Assembly (NCBI GenBank): GCA_025266875.1
Contig: JALLLT010000012.1
Coordinates: forward strand, 744,001 to 808,000
Length of the DNA stretch: 64,000 nt
Reading direction: 5' to 3'
Source: Fennellomyces sp. T-0311
Lineage: Eukaryota > Mucoromycota > Mucoromycetes > Mucorales > Lichtheimiaceae
Below the pieces are notes generated by a model. The model saw only the letters and a list, made by a program, of their open reading frames with translations, was not told where the DNA came from and made no database searches. Of the stretch, positions 12,352 through 23,810 are shown one piece after another; the first letter of the stretch is position 1, and each line of letters opens with the position of its first letter. Position numbers and translations under genes: made by a program.

Positions 12352-12768
12352 TTACTAAACAAACACTTGCTTTGATAATTATTTTTGCTACTACTTCATG
12401 CACAGGACTGGTACATAGCCACTACTAGTATCAGAAAATAAGCTCACTGCCTTTGCTTTGTACGTAATATGTACGTTAAAGTGTATATGTAGCTTTTTTC
12501 ATCAATTGGATGACACGCTTTCACCATTTCGCCACAGAAATGCGGCCGTGGAACCAAGTTAGCAGTGTCCCGTCGTACGATAAACAAAGAGGAGAGTACA
12601 GGTGGGTATAACTTGGCAGAAATGCTACAGTTAATACATCTGAGCCCAGCGTTCCATTTGCTCCATGTGCCTCAAAAGTTTATAGTTTGAAAACGAGCAA
12701 ATATATTTTGTTGATATTGGGAATAAAACAATAAGGATGTACACAAAAGACTAAAAAAGGAAGAGATT
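12352..12768. other. Tricalbin 3' flank
   Basis: The AT-rich 3' UTR and downstream flank of the tricalbin gene. About 12570-12768 is also present, diverged, downstream of the tricalbin relic at 9530-9690. No other feature is seen. Confidence 0.5.
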
Positions 12769-15700
12769 TTACATGATTTTGCCAAATAGTCCTCGACTAG
12801 TAGATCCATTCTCAGAAGATACTTCCACTCGCACATGGACCTCGCCGTTACCACTGGGTTCCAACGCCAGCCAGCCATCGAATGTCTGTCCAGATTGCAG
12901 CAAATCCGCCACATCCAAAGTGCAATCGCCGATATCCACATCATTCAAAGTATTTTTATCCTTGACCTTGATATCCAACAATGACTTGCCATCGCTGATC
13001 TTGGTAGTAAACGATTCGTTCCACTCTGGCTGCAGAGACTTTTTGACTGTCTTGGTCTTGAAAACGACGCGACCGCCGACGCGAACACGAGCATAGGGAT
13101 CAGATGTGCCAGACTTGTCCTTTGCAGACAAGTTGCGAGCGCCTAGCAACGTCACGTTGACAGTGCCACTGACATCACCGCTGCGTTGCTGTGGAGACAT
13201 GCTGGAATCCATGCTGCCGCGTTGATCGACGGTGCTGGTTGTGCTTGCTGTGGGAACCGGTACAGGCTGCTGTTGATTGATGGATGAAGATTCGGAGGAA
13301 TCGCTGGACTTTTCGCGCTTGCTGCCACCGCCGCCTAGACGACCAATGCCGCGGATACCGCTACCAATGGCAGACACACCGCCACCAATCACCTTGCCAC
13401 CGGTACCGATGACCTTTGTACCAGCACCGAATCCAGCACCGACAACGTCCTTGCCGACGCCAAAGGCAGCGCCGGGTGCCGATGTGAAGATCTTGGTAGT
13501 GGAGCCGAACAGTGAAGTACCTGTGCGTTTGCGTGCAAGGAGTTGTGGTTGCCAAAGCATGCGGACACGCAATGAACCGCCCTTGTTGAGAGGAACCTCA
13601 AAGTCCCTGGCACCGAAACTCTCCAACTGCTCTCCACTGAATGGGATTTCACATTCACCGAGAGACGTATCCTTGCCAATCTGGTCCCAGTCAAACACTT
13701 CGGCCTTGAGTTTGATGGAAGTGCGGTTCATCTGTTGGGCCGGTTGTTAGCTTTTTGCTTGGTGAATGAGGATTGTACTACGTACCACTGGAGCAGTGAA
13801 TTGCTCGCCTTGGAAGACCGGGTTCAGGGTCTTCTTGACGACTTCGGTCTTGTGCACCTTTTCGCCGCCCAGAGAGAACACGACGTAAGGATCACTGGTA
13901 CCGGAGCGATCGGCAGCGGTGAGGTTGCTGGCCTTCAAAGCAGTGACAGTCAAGTTGCCTTGGTCTAAAAAAGAGTGATCAGTACGCAACAAGGATCACA
14001 ACAAACAATGCTTACTCTCAAGACTCTCACGAGGGTCTAACTTGAAGTTGACAACAGGAGTAAACTTGAAGCTCAAGCGAATGGTGCCGCCCTCGCATTC
14101 CAACAACTTGAACGTCTCGCCCTCATCATCTTCATCGTTATCACCACGTTCCATGATCTTGCGCACAATGTCGCGCACGGAGCTAGTGTAGTAGCCAATG
14201 TAAGCGTCGTCCTTGTCGCTGTCCTTTTCTTCCTGGACGCGCACGATGAGTTTGGAGAAATCCATCTCCTTGACAAAGGCATCGCCAGTTTCGTTGAAGG
14301 GCATATCGATACCCTTGATGGGGACGGTGTTGTATTGCGCGTCCACCGAGTCCAAGAGGATGCTGGCAAAGGCCTTTTGACGTTCACGGAGCTTGACGGC
14401 GTGGATGTTGACGGATAGCACACCAGATTCGTAGGAAATCAGATCAATCTTGCTCTTGTCATCGCCGGTGTACTTGATAAGCTCGCCATGAAGATCCTTC
14501 TCGGGAGGAATCTCGGGAGCTGCTTGGGCTTCCTGAGGTGGTGTGGCCGGTGGCTCTGCGGTAACAGGCTTTTGTTGTTCGGGCTTCTTCTCCGTAGCCT
14601 TGGGAAGCTCCATGATAGGAATGAAGGAGGCAGCAAAGTGAAGCTTGCCCTTGCCCTTTTTGCGTTCGGTACTGACCAAATCGACCCATCTACCGATTCA
14701 GCGTTTAGCATTAGAGGAAGCGCACCCATGGGATTGTTCAAACTTACTTGTCCAAGGATTCCAAGGGTTCGTAGTAAACTTGGCCGTTCTCGGCGGTGGA
14801 TTCCTTGACAATATCCTTCATGGTAAAGTCATACAGACCAAGCGATTTGTCCTTTTGGATGTCGTTGTAATCCATGACTTCAAAGATGAGATCCTCGCGA
14901 ACAGAGTGAATCGGCACGTAGAAAATGGCATCCTCCCAGTCAGGATCAAGATTATCGTTCAGACGCTCACATTGGCCGCGGATCTGCATGCCCGACAGCA
15001 CACGGACATAAGGATCGGACTTGCCACCCGTGATGGCTTCGACATTCTTGAGTTCGCGAGCACCAAAGAAGTGAAGGCGCGCGACACCGATGGCTGGACG
15101 ATACTGACCATGGCCAAGACCCTCAGCGAACCCAGTCATGGCAATCGGTTTCCACATGGCGCTGAGGTGGATCTTGCCAGGGCCATCCTTGAGATTCCAC
15201 CAATCCATACCCTTCTTGACGTGTTGTTCTTCCATGTCAACAAGCGACATTCTCCAGCGAGCAATGACTTCATCGTCCGAGAATTCCTTGCTGTCCAAAA
15301 TGTTGACACCGAGGTCCAGTTTGGTCTTGTCGGCCACAAACACTTCGACAAACTTGTCCCAGCGAGGATTGGCGTTGCGCTTGAACGGCTTTGTTTTGAG
15401 GCGGTCTTGGCCGTTGACCTTGACGACGGCATAGGCGCTGATATCGTCCTTGCCGCCAATGATGGGAAGACCGATGCCGCTCGATCGTTTGGCATCGCCA
15501 CCCAACCCCTTGCATTCATGCACAGTGAAGCGCAGGACACCGCTATTGGATTCAGCTGCGGGGATAATCGTGCCATCTTCTTGCTTTTCAGGCTTGGAAA
15601 CAGGGAAATATTGCATATCACACTTGACTTCACCCACAGGCTTGCCGGCACGCATGACAGACAGGCTCAGTCCCTGCACTACATTGTTGTTCTCGGCCAC

Positions 15701-17662
15701 TTCCTTCAGATCAAAGCTGGCAACGCCCACAGACGTGTCCTTGCGACCAGAGTTGCGGTCCATGACCTGCAGGTAGATTGAATCGTTGAGGTTGTTGAGC
15801 AGGACAAAGTGGGTCTCGTCCCACTTGGGATTGGTGGTGTCTTCAAAGGCGGAGGTACGCGCCATCTCGGCATTGTGCATGTTGCCAATGTGGAAAGTGA
15901 TGTATGGATCCAGACTGCCAAACACATCGGCCGTCTTGAGGTTGGTGGCAGAGTAGACTGTGATGACCAGCACACCGTTGGCCGAGGTAAGATCGGTGGT
16001 ACCGGCCATCATGCCAGCGACATCTACAGTGTAGACATTGGGCGCGTACATCATGGGGCCCAACGTCGCGTGCACTTGTTCTTGGACAAATGTTTGCAAG
16101 CCAGGGATCTATGCATTCGTTGGTATTCGTCGCGTACGGAGGGCGATAAAGACTTACATTGTTGATATCAAAGCCAAAGGTTTCGCCACCGACGGGCTTC
16201 AGCGAATAATCGAACTGAGGCTTCTCCAAGAACGAGGCCTCGACGGTCTTGACGTGAGGAAAGTCGTTGAACAGCCTGAACTTGAGACGCATTGTTCCGC
16301 TGAATGCCAAGTCTTCGAGCAGCACGGGTATGCCGGCGCCAACAAAACCCTTGCCGACGCGAATGGTCAGGACGATCTTGGGGTTGACCTTGGACTGGAG
16401 CTCGCGCTGGGTCAAGTCGAGCAGGTCATTGGGGATGAACGAGACATCCCAATCCATGCACTGTAAACAGATATGTAAGCATGAAACGCATTTGGGTGGC
16501 TCGCATATGCAAGCTCATGTCGTACCACCACATTCTGCTCTGTCTTGGGATAGGTCTTGATGCCGTTGATGCGGAAGGGCTTGGTGCCCAAGGTAAAGGT
16601 GGTCAGGCGGATGGAGTCGAGGAAGGAGGGGGTGTTCTCGATGAGAATAGCATCGGCGATACCGATGATTTGGGCAGATAAGACAGGCTCGTAGATCAGC
16701 CAGAAGCGTGTGACAAAGTGGTTGATCCAATCGGCGGACTCGATATCGGTCTCGAGCTTGCTGACCATCAGTTCCCGTTGCATATCATCGCGGATGTTGC
16801 GTCGTAGCCGTCGTACAGAAGTCTGGTAATATGTCGCTATTCGATGCAATAAGGAGCAAAAATTGATCGATTAGTTTACGATCGCCTGCTTTTTTTTTGG
16901 CGGATCACCCTTCTCCGTCGGCTAGCCCTCTTTGCTGGTCCCCTTCCACGCGAGCGACATAACCCAAATAGGAAAGGTGACATTGGCCTGCGCTTGCCCC
17001 TTACCTAAGAACGCTCCAATAACCAAGCAAGCCATCAAGCCCCCGCCAAGCTTCGTAATAGCCCACGTAAACACGACACTAAACAACAGTACGCCCGAGT
17101 TGTGATACCACTCGCCGTAATACGACTCCTTCATGTACTGAGCCAGCAGATCATTCGACAGCGCCTCGGCTCCCGTCGAGTTACGCGATCCTTTGTACAT
17201 TTCCACGAGCGCGTCCGTGTTGAAAACCTTGTTCAGTTCATCCATGGCCTTTTCGTCGCCTGGGTTGGGCAGTTTGGATTGAGCTGTCCAGCCAGCTTGG
17301 GCCGGTTTGCCCTTGCCAAATGCTCCTGGCGGTTTCTTTTCGTCTGCAGGTGGTGAGGGTGGTCGGGCTACGGGTTTGGCACTGGCATTCGCCAAGGCTT
17401 GCTTCACCTCATTGGCATCGCTTGTTTCCAGATCAGTAGCAAGTGCTCCTTTGCGATGTTTTGCTCGATTCTTCTCCAATGCTTCCGACAGACCGGTGCT
17501 TTGGACATTGTCTCGGGCCCGCCTAGCCTTTTCTTCGGGCGAGAGTTCCTCGGTGACGGTAATGAGAGGCTCCTGCAGCTTTGCAAGCGCGTCCGGGTCC
17601 TGAGGCAGAGAAGAGTTTCGTTGTGGGACCGGCTGTGGTGAGGAACCGGTGGAGTCGGCCAT
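12769..17662 (-). CDS. Tricalbin-like ER-plasma membrane tether (SMP and multiple C2 domains)
   Basis: Seven exons join in phase: 17662-17005, 16836-16526, 16460-16158, 16108-14748, 14689-14016, 13964-13786, 13731-12769 (1482 aa). Order: disordered N-terminus (about 1-180), membrane hairpin around residues 185-219 (GVLLFSVVFTWAITKLGGG), lipid-transfer SMP domain (about 225-450), then five or six C2-type units. The clearest C2 units contain GKSDPYVRV and two copies of SGTSDPY. A glycine-rich linker precedes the last C2. Tricalbins (extended synaptotagmins) anchor cortical ER to the plasma membrane and move lipids. The length lies within the fungal range. I chose MADSTGSSP at 17662 rather than an upstream ATG at 17734, because the latter adds a hydrophobic stretch absent from relatives as I know them. 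The terminal exon was the source of the partial copy at 3070-9690. Confidence 0.93.
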
Positions 17663-18278
17663 TGTGTTTTGGGAGAAAGAAGAAAGGAAAAGGGAAAATG
17701 GAACGAGGAGAACGACGCAATATTTTTTTGACACGATGATTATTTTTTTTTAGGTGCCTCACATCGTTTAGCCCAGAAGCACCAAACGTTGCTTCCATTT
17801 ACGTTTCCATCGCCGTCATGGTGATGCTCACAAACCTTAAATTGATGTAACCTGTTCCCGCTCTTTCCCTCTCTCTCTCTCTCCCACCGTGCCTTCCTCT
17901 GCCCCATCACCTACGCTCGATCCTTCCACTGTCTTCTCCCATCACCCTGACCCCACTCCACCGTGCCCATTTTTAAGACGGCGCCACCAGACGTGCATGG
18001 TCTGAAACCGTTCGTGCAGCAAAAACCGTAAGCTCGGTTCGTTTCCGACGGTTACCCACGGACCATAGTATGACAATGGGATGATTGGCTGAACACAACA
18101 TTAACCATCCAAAATGACTCGCTAACCATGCAGCCCAAGGGCTGTTGTGCACAGAGCAGAAGACACTGGCTTTATTATGACTCCTTGCGAGAGTCGATAG
18201 GGAAACACCTATCCGCATTATGGCTAAAGTTCACGCCGTAATCTCGTCGCCAAAAGTTTTCGGCCTGTGCGGCTTTGT
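17663..18278. other. Tricalbin promoter region with CT tract
   Basis: A pyrimidine-rich stretch with a short CT repeat lies at about 17866-17885, some 200 bp upstream of the tricalbin start. Such tracts are common in fungal housekeeping promoters. No gene or RNA was recognised. Confidence 0.4.
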
Positions 18279-18491
18279 TTAGAAGGCTGGCTGGGGGCGT
18301 CTTTGTTTTTGTAGACTAACCTGATTCTGTGCAGCAAAAAGATCATTCTGCATGCCTCCTGATGTTCGCCGACCCATCGCAAACGGCGTCATATCATTCG
18401 ACCGATCATCCTTCTTTTTGTTGTGTTTGTACGCGGCGGCTCCGGCAATACCGGCAGCACCAAGAGCAAATAATGTGGTTCCAACGGGCAT
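18279..18491 (-). CDS. Small hydrophobic-start protein, unrecognised
   Basis: A 70-residue frame starts MPVGTTLFALGAAGIAGAAA, an alanine/glycine-rich helix that could be a membrane or mitochondrial targeting segment, followed by a basic, charged part (KHNKKKDDRSND) and a polar tail. A TATA-like box lies 44-53 bp upstream of the ATG. The CAG-GTTAGT near codon 57 could be a splice donor, so the last 13 residues are uncertain. An upstream in-frame ATG at 18578 is possible but would add residues spanning the TATA box. Function unknown. Confidence 0.45.
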   Translation of the reverse strand: MPVGTTLFALGAAGIAGAAAYKHNKKKDDRSNDMTPFAMGRRTSGGMQNDLFAAQNQVSLQKQRRPQPAF

Positions 18492-18534
18492 GGCTTGAAG
18501 AATACTTTGTCTTTCTCTGGACTGGAGCTGGAGT

Positions 18535-18544
18535 CCTTTATATA
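18535..18544 (-). promoter_or_regulatory. TATA-like box of the small protein gene
   Basis: TATATAAAGG on the minus strand, 44 bp before the ATG at 18491. It is a good match to a TATA element at a plausible distance for a short 5' UTR. Confidence 0.4.
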
Positions 18545-19025
18545 CGTATGGCATGGGTTCATGCAAAAACTTATTCAAAAGCCCGAATCACATAGACTGG
18601 TCCTGTTTGACACGCCTCGAACGACTGAAGCACACGTTACCATGTGTTACACAGCTCGTTCCCCGATCGGTTCCCATGGTGTCGATCGCATGAAAAAGAA
18701 CTAGCATGCCCTACTCCGTTCCGCCCAAACTGAGCCTCCTTTAGGTGAATCCGCCATTCTTTTTGATACGCAATGTTTGACCTGCCCAAGGCCCGACTTT
18801 TGGGTCACTTGGTCATACGCAAGTTGTTTCGTCTTGATTTTTTCCAGCTCGGAGCCGTCGATTGCTGCTTTCCGTGATTGCTCTTGGCGTTCCAAACCAT
18901 TCTAAACCATATCGTAGGTTTCTTTTTTTAGTCGACTCGTTACGGCCTCTGAATATGAGGCAGCGACAAAAGCAAATGGCGAAGCTATTTAGTTTAGCTT
19001 CCAGAGCGCCGTACTTTCACCAACC

Positions 19026-19564
19026 ATGGATCCGGAAAAGAAGAAGTCAAGTGATGCAGCTGAGATGTCTAACAAACGATTGATTGTGGGCACAGAATCC
19101 CAACAACAGGTTGAACGGGTCACCAATGAACCATCTAAGCAGCGTTACGTGGACTTTATTGCCCGCTGGCCCGACGAAATTGTCTCTATTGTTTCCAATC
19201 AGCTCGACATGACCGCAATAGGTGCAGGTCTGGCAGTTTCGCGTATTTGGCGCTGCAAAGTGCTGAAAACAGGTCGGCTGGCGCCAAATGCATTTGACAG
19301 AGAAAAACCGTACGCATGTGCTGGCGTTGGTCGCTCTTGCCTTTTGTAAAACGCATCATATCGCAGCGAGTACGAGAAACCTGTATTGATGCGGCGACGA
19401 GCGTTAACCTGCGAACTTATTTGAAACTTATCAGACCAGACATGGTTCCAGCGATCGAGATCTTGCAGCTTGCGTTTTCTGCTGGTATGTTTCTATCGTT
19501 TGGTGATATTGCAGCGAACTTATATTCATTTGGGAAGAAAAAGATGAATGCACTATCAAAGTGA
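19026..19564 (+). pseudogene. F-box protein gene, broken
   Basis: The first frame (19026-19349) has a polar N-terminus and an F-box-like segment: WPDEIVSIVSNQLDM followed by AVSRIWRCKVL. F-box proteins link substrates to the SCF ubiquitin ligase through Skp1. The expected continuation (VRETCIDAATSVNLRTYLKL...) lies in another frame from about 19316 to 19564. The GT-AG pair that would join them (GTACGC...TCGCAG, 57 bp) leaves the wrong phase, so the gene is either frameshifted or spliced in a way I did not find. The product would also be short for an F-box/LRR protein. Confidence 0.5.
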
Positions 19565-20284
19565 CCAAGATATCGTTCGTGTACTGTATAATGTTGCTGA
19601 AACTCTGAATGTGTTATACGTTCGTGGACCAGGCATTACAGAAAAAAAGACAGGATGGAGCGCATTATCACTATCGAGATGGGCACGAGCAGAACACTCT
19701 ATAACCTAAGTATCCAGGTCATGCTCTACTATACGTATCCAAGCAAGCCAAATTAAACTTAACAACTTTGTTCTCACGTCAAAGCGTTACACTTTTCAAA
19801 AAAACTACAAAAAAAATGCAGCATGTACGTATGATATTTCAAAGCAGGGAGAACTATTACAGGGCGATATGTGTTTACACGCCAGGAATTGAAGAAATAG
19901 CTATGTGGTTCAAACAGCAATACTCTTCAATGTTGACCTGTGGAAATCTTTCACTAAAGTCAACTAAAACCCAAAATAATAGTCATGCTCATGCCATCGG
20001 TGCTAACCATAGCCTTTTGCTTTTCGAATCCAACGTTCGTAGTTTTTTTGATGTCATAAGTAGGCAACCATGGATCGATATGGAAAGCGAAGCTAAAGGT
20101 ACCACTTCACGCCGATATGATGTAACTGGAGTGATCCTCATAAATCGAACACGTGGATATCGCGACAGCACATACAATAAGCTCAGACTTTTATGCACCA
20201 TCAAAGTTTGCGAAAACAAATACATACGTTCTAGGCCATGACAATAGTATATGTAGTAATCATCACGGTTACCGAAATAAACCC
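19565..20284. other. Intergenic region, no supported gene
   Basis: Contains a 157-aa plus-strand frame (19768-20241) and an overlapping 99-aa minus-strand frame. Neither has a recognisable family or biased composition. I see no RNA gene. Confidence 0.3.
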
Positions 20285-20520
20285 ACATTCATACCACGGA
20301 TCCTTTTCGGAAAAATGGGAAATTAGGCTCAAATAACAGATACCCAAACTTTATATAATGAGTAGCAGCGCCGCAAGCAACAAACAAATACATTGGTGGC
20401 ACTTTAAAATCGTGTAACAACGAAAAAATTGTCTATGCGCAAGCTTTGTGTGGGATAAAAGTCGTTGCTTCGGTCAAACTGAGTGAACATTCCGAACGAA
20501 TTTACGCATATGCAGTTAAC
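20285..20520. repeat. Diverged direct repeat, left copy
   Basis: About 235 bp that aligns by eye, in the same orientation, with 21545-21785. The best-matching core is CACTTTAAAATCGTGTAACA (20399-20418), which is followed in both copies by an AAGAAAA-like stretch and a GGGATAAAA word. The two copies bracket the Fanzor relic, with about 1 kb between them. Confidence 0.6.
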
Positions 20521-20567
20521 ATCTCTTAAAAAATACAGACGTTCAGCTAATTAAACTCTTTTTTTCT

Positions 20568-20582
20568 CCAGCTTCAAGCTGG
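20568..20582. repeat. Short perfect hairpin beside the Fanzor relic
   Basis: CCAGCTT C AAGCTGG: 7-bp arms around a single base. It lies 26 bp beyond the last stop codon of the Fanzor-type frame, where guide RNA structure is found in active TnpB and Fanzor loci. It may be coincidental. Confidence 0.35.
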
Positions 20583-20607
20583 TTGGGACAGCGAACGAGA
20601 ACACGAG

Positions 20608-21430
20608 CTACACCAAAGGGATTTCCATGTTGGGATTGATTTGATATGGGCCTTGTGGATTTCTCCTGAGCGTGGGCAGCGGTGTGTTGTCCTTTGAAGT
20701 AGTGATAGACAGCCCTCTAATTGCGATGTTAAAGACCGCGGCGTTATCTCTTCCATAGGTACTGTTTCGATGGCAAGGACAACGGACGTTCGTACACCTC
20801 AGTGTGCCATTTACTGTCTTCAGTTCGCCTTCTCGACGATACTTATGCAGCTTCATTGGGCTCAAGCATACAGGACATGTTTTACTTGAGTAGTCCTCCG
20901 AGATGGTCACCATAATGTCTTCATCTGAGGCATCTATTCCTTGTCCCAGCGCGATCAGATTTGCTCTCCTGTGGCCTTAATGCGGGAGTTTATTGGCCGG
21001 TACGAGCCTAGTAACCATAGTAAAATGTTAGCGGACAGAGTATTACTTGTGCCTTTTGTTTAGCATTGAACGTAATTGTGGCTCCTTCTCGCCAAGCACT
21101 AGTCAACTTGCGGTGGTATATGGCACCTCGTATTTCACGTGTTCTTTTTTCTTTTGAACGTTTCTTGGTCTTATCAATTTGTCTCGCTCTCCTACGACTC
21201 CTGTTGGCAGCATGGGTGTTATCGAAGCGTGCGGTATATCGTTTCCCCTTTGCAGGTCGCCGTGGGTTGGTTATCGTACTTCCTGACATAGGCTAACACC
21301 TTTTCCATAGGCATCTTGGAGCGTCAGTGTAGAAATCGTGGCCGCTGTCACCAGTCCTGGGTCAACACCCCTGATGTTCATACGTGAGCCGTTGTGTAAC
21401 GCATGTTTGATCCGCTCTTTAGCAGCTGCC
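20608..21430 (-). pseudogene. Fanzor (eukaryotic TnpB-like RNA-guided nuclease) relic
   Basis: Read on the minus strand, three frames carry in order: the RuvC-I motif (NIRGVDPGLVTAATIS, around 21370-21330); a basic stretch (RSRRRARQIDKTKKRSKEKR, 21212-21153); and, in 20913-20608, the segment ISEDYSSKTCPVC, a zinc ribbon (CPVC...CTNVRCPC) and the RuvC-III motif YGRDNAAVFNIA. This is the C-terminal half of a Fanzor/TnpB nuclease. Stops interrupt it after QEVR (about 21280), at 21008 and near 20990, and the frame changes at least twice. I could not identify the RuvC-II glutamate or the N-terminal half. It is therefore inactive as read, unless introns account for the breaks; none fitted. Confidence 0.75.
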
Positions 21431-21544
21431 TAAGAGTTCCACAGATGCCTTTCAGTTTATCTGAGAAAGCCTCGCACGTATTTTCTACAAAACGCCTCCA
21501 GATTCTCCATTAAGAGTGATGTGGACGATGACGGTATTGGTGCG

Positions 21545-21785
21545 TACGTGTGATTCGTGTATTCCCTTCCGAGAAAAGTATTGCAATGAAGCCAAATAAA
21601 GGACACAGGCTTTTTCTTAATGAATAACGCCACAAACAACAAACAAACAGATTGATAGCACTTTAAAATCGTGTAACAAAGAAAAGTGTATGGATAGAAC
21701 TTTGATAAAGCTATGTGGGGGATAAAATGTCGCTGTTTCCATTAAGCCGAGAGATTATTCAGATAGATATTCTGCAGATGAGATG
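21545..21785. repeat. Diverged direct repeat, right copy
   Basis: Pairs with 20285-20520. Its right part overlaps the 3' flank of the ubiquilin gene and its left part lies next to the N-terminal side of the Fanzor relic. It is either an element-associated repeat or a small tandem duplication that includes the relic. Confidence 0.6.
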
Positions 21786-21918
21786 CCTTTTTTTTCTTAA
21801 GAAAAAAAGTTCATATGATGGGCGAAAGTGGGAAAAAAAAGTACACAGAGAGGGTAGACGGAGGGGGTAGTAATTAGCAAGATCTGCATAAAAAAAAGGG
21901 AAGGGGGAATCATTTCTT

Positions 21919-23810
21919 TCAATTGGATAGTAAATACTCAATGGCAGCTTGAACATCACCACCAGTTGCTAGCAAGGCGCGTACATTCGCTTGCCTTTCA
22001 ACAAATCCCATTTCTTCCAATTGCTCCAGCTGTGATCGGAATCGTGTTTCTGGCGGCTCAACAGGTGCAGATGGTGTCGCTGTCGTATTGTTATTCGTGT
22101 TCCTAATACACAATAGCGATCAGATTAAACATGGCTGGGATCATGTATTTATAGTAAGTGTTACCCAAAGTTCCACATTCCCTGAGTAAAAGGAAACATG
22201 GGCGGCATTTGTGGCTGTTGCTGTTGACTAGTGTTTTGCTGATTCTGTCTTTGGCCTTCCATCATGGCTTGCTGTAAACGCATGCTTGCTTGGATAAAAT
22301 TCTGATCTGCCCAGAATGGCACCTGTTGCTGCTGTTGCTGTGTATTGCCGGAAGTTGGAGGAGTTTGAGAGGTTGCAGTGGTGTTCTGTAATACAATGGC
22401 TTAGTCACATGATTAAGAGATAATGACGAACACTCACTGATTGCTGTTGCTGTGGAGACATGAATGGAAACATGGACAAACCTACAGTCGAAATTAGGTG
22501 CGAGAACTAAAATTAAAGCTACTTTTCGCATATATCCATACCAGCAAATGGGTTGCCGGCACCACTGGCACCACCACCACCACCACTACCGAATCCCAGC
22601 GGATCGAATGAGTCGGTCGCAGAAGACTGCTGGGAGCGAGGCGGTGGGGCCCATGGATTGGGCAGAGCCTGGGTATTTAATTGGTTTTCTATAAATGTTG
22701 GATAAATTAGTCATTCGCTATCGCAAAGCGATTCAAATAGTTACCGGGAAGACTGGTAACATTCAATTCTCTAGCTAGACGGGCATTGGCTTCATCAGTG
22801 GAGTCATCGCTGGGTCGACCTGCCGATGCCAAAGGATCCTGGAACGCACTGTATACTCGTCGCAAATGATTGAAGCCTCCGGGAATAGCCTAACATCACC
22901 CGTTTTCGATAAGATAAGGATGCACAAATAAAAGAGAGAGAAAAAACACGATACCTCAATATTTGATAAAGCACGATCATTGCTTCGCTGCATTTCACGC
23001 ATCATTTCGGGATTTCTAAAGACATACACTCTTAGCTGATAGATAACCCACAGATGCAACAGAAAAATACCTAATCATCTCTATTGATCGTCGAAGGAAC
23101 TCTGGGTCATTGATAATATGAGCCATATCTGGGTTCCGTTCCATCAATGATCTCATTTGCGGGTTGCTCGTAATTATCGACCGTACGAAATCTTTAGGTA
23201 ACATGTGAATACAAAAGAAAAGGCCATTGAACCGCCCATTACCTGTGTTGCTCAACAAGCTTTGCATCATGGGCGAATCTAGTAACCGTCGCATGGAGTC
23301 CGGGTCCATCATGGAAGAACGACCACCACCTCCAAACATATCCATCATAGGGAACCCTCCTTGCCCCGTCTCACGTGTTCCAAAGGGTGTTGCTGAAGGT
23401 GATTCCGTCGCAGTTGTAGGGGTTGCACTTGCAGGAGGAGTTTCAGTCGTTGTTGCAGTAGGTGTTGAAGCAGTCGAAGCTTGGGGGCTTGATGGTTTCT
23501 TGGACGATCGAACCACATGAACCGTATGTCCTTGACTGATTTCTTTTTTAACGAAAAAAAACAGCAAATTCAGTTGATGAGTAATCCTTTTTGGCGTTAA
23601 TGGGAATACTTTACTGTATTCAGTGCAGTTATCGTCATCCTTTAGTATCCGACCCGAGTAGACAAGTCGTAGTTCTGTTGGATCAGCTCCGTCCATCTTG
23701 TCGCCAACCAGCTTCTTTAACTGTCGGATGGTAGTCGATTCGGGATCGAACTCAACGTCAAATAGGTCGCCGTTGGATGGCCGAATCTTGACAGTAATAG
23801 GATTTCCCAT
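21919..23810 (-). CDS. DSK2: Ubiquilin / Dsk2 (UBL-UBA ubiquitin shuttle)
   Basis: Nine exons join in phase: 23810-23615, 23542-23243, 23191-23071, 23015-22955, 22889-22745, 22688-22542, 22481-22438, 22385-22165, 22102-21919 (472 aa). The protein carries ubiquitinated clients to the proteasome. The N-terminal ubiquitin-like domain (residues 1-75) has [28 protein letters not shown] and the expected join [12 protein letters not shown]. It is followed by a Thr/Ala/Pro-rich linker, STI1-type repeats ([35 protein letters not shown]), a Gln-rich middle, and a C-terminal UBA domain ([20 protein letters not shown]...AIEYLLSN). Length and order are typical. The start ATG opens the UBL directly. Confidence 0.95.

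Noticed and set aside
14645..15781. 378-aa plus-strand frame
   Set aside because: It is entirely antisense to tricalbin exons 4-5, and its residues show no family features. It is a by-product of codon bias in the real gene.
18701..18895. 64-codon minus-strand frame
   Set aside because: No ATG start and an in-frame stop just upstream; could be a terminal exon, but no partner exon was found.
19768..20241. 157-aa plus-strand frame
   Set aside because: No family signature, and it overlaps an equally open minus-strand frame.
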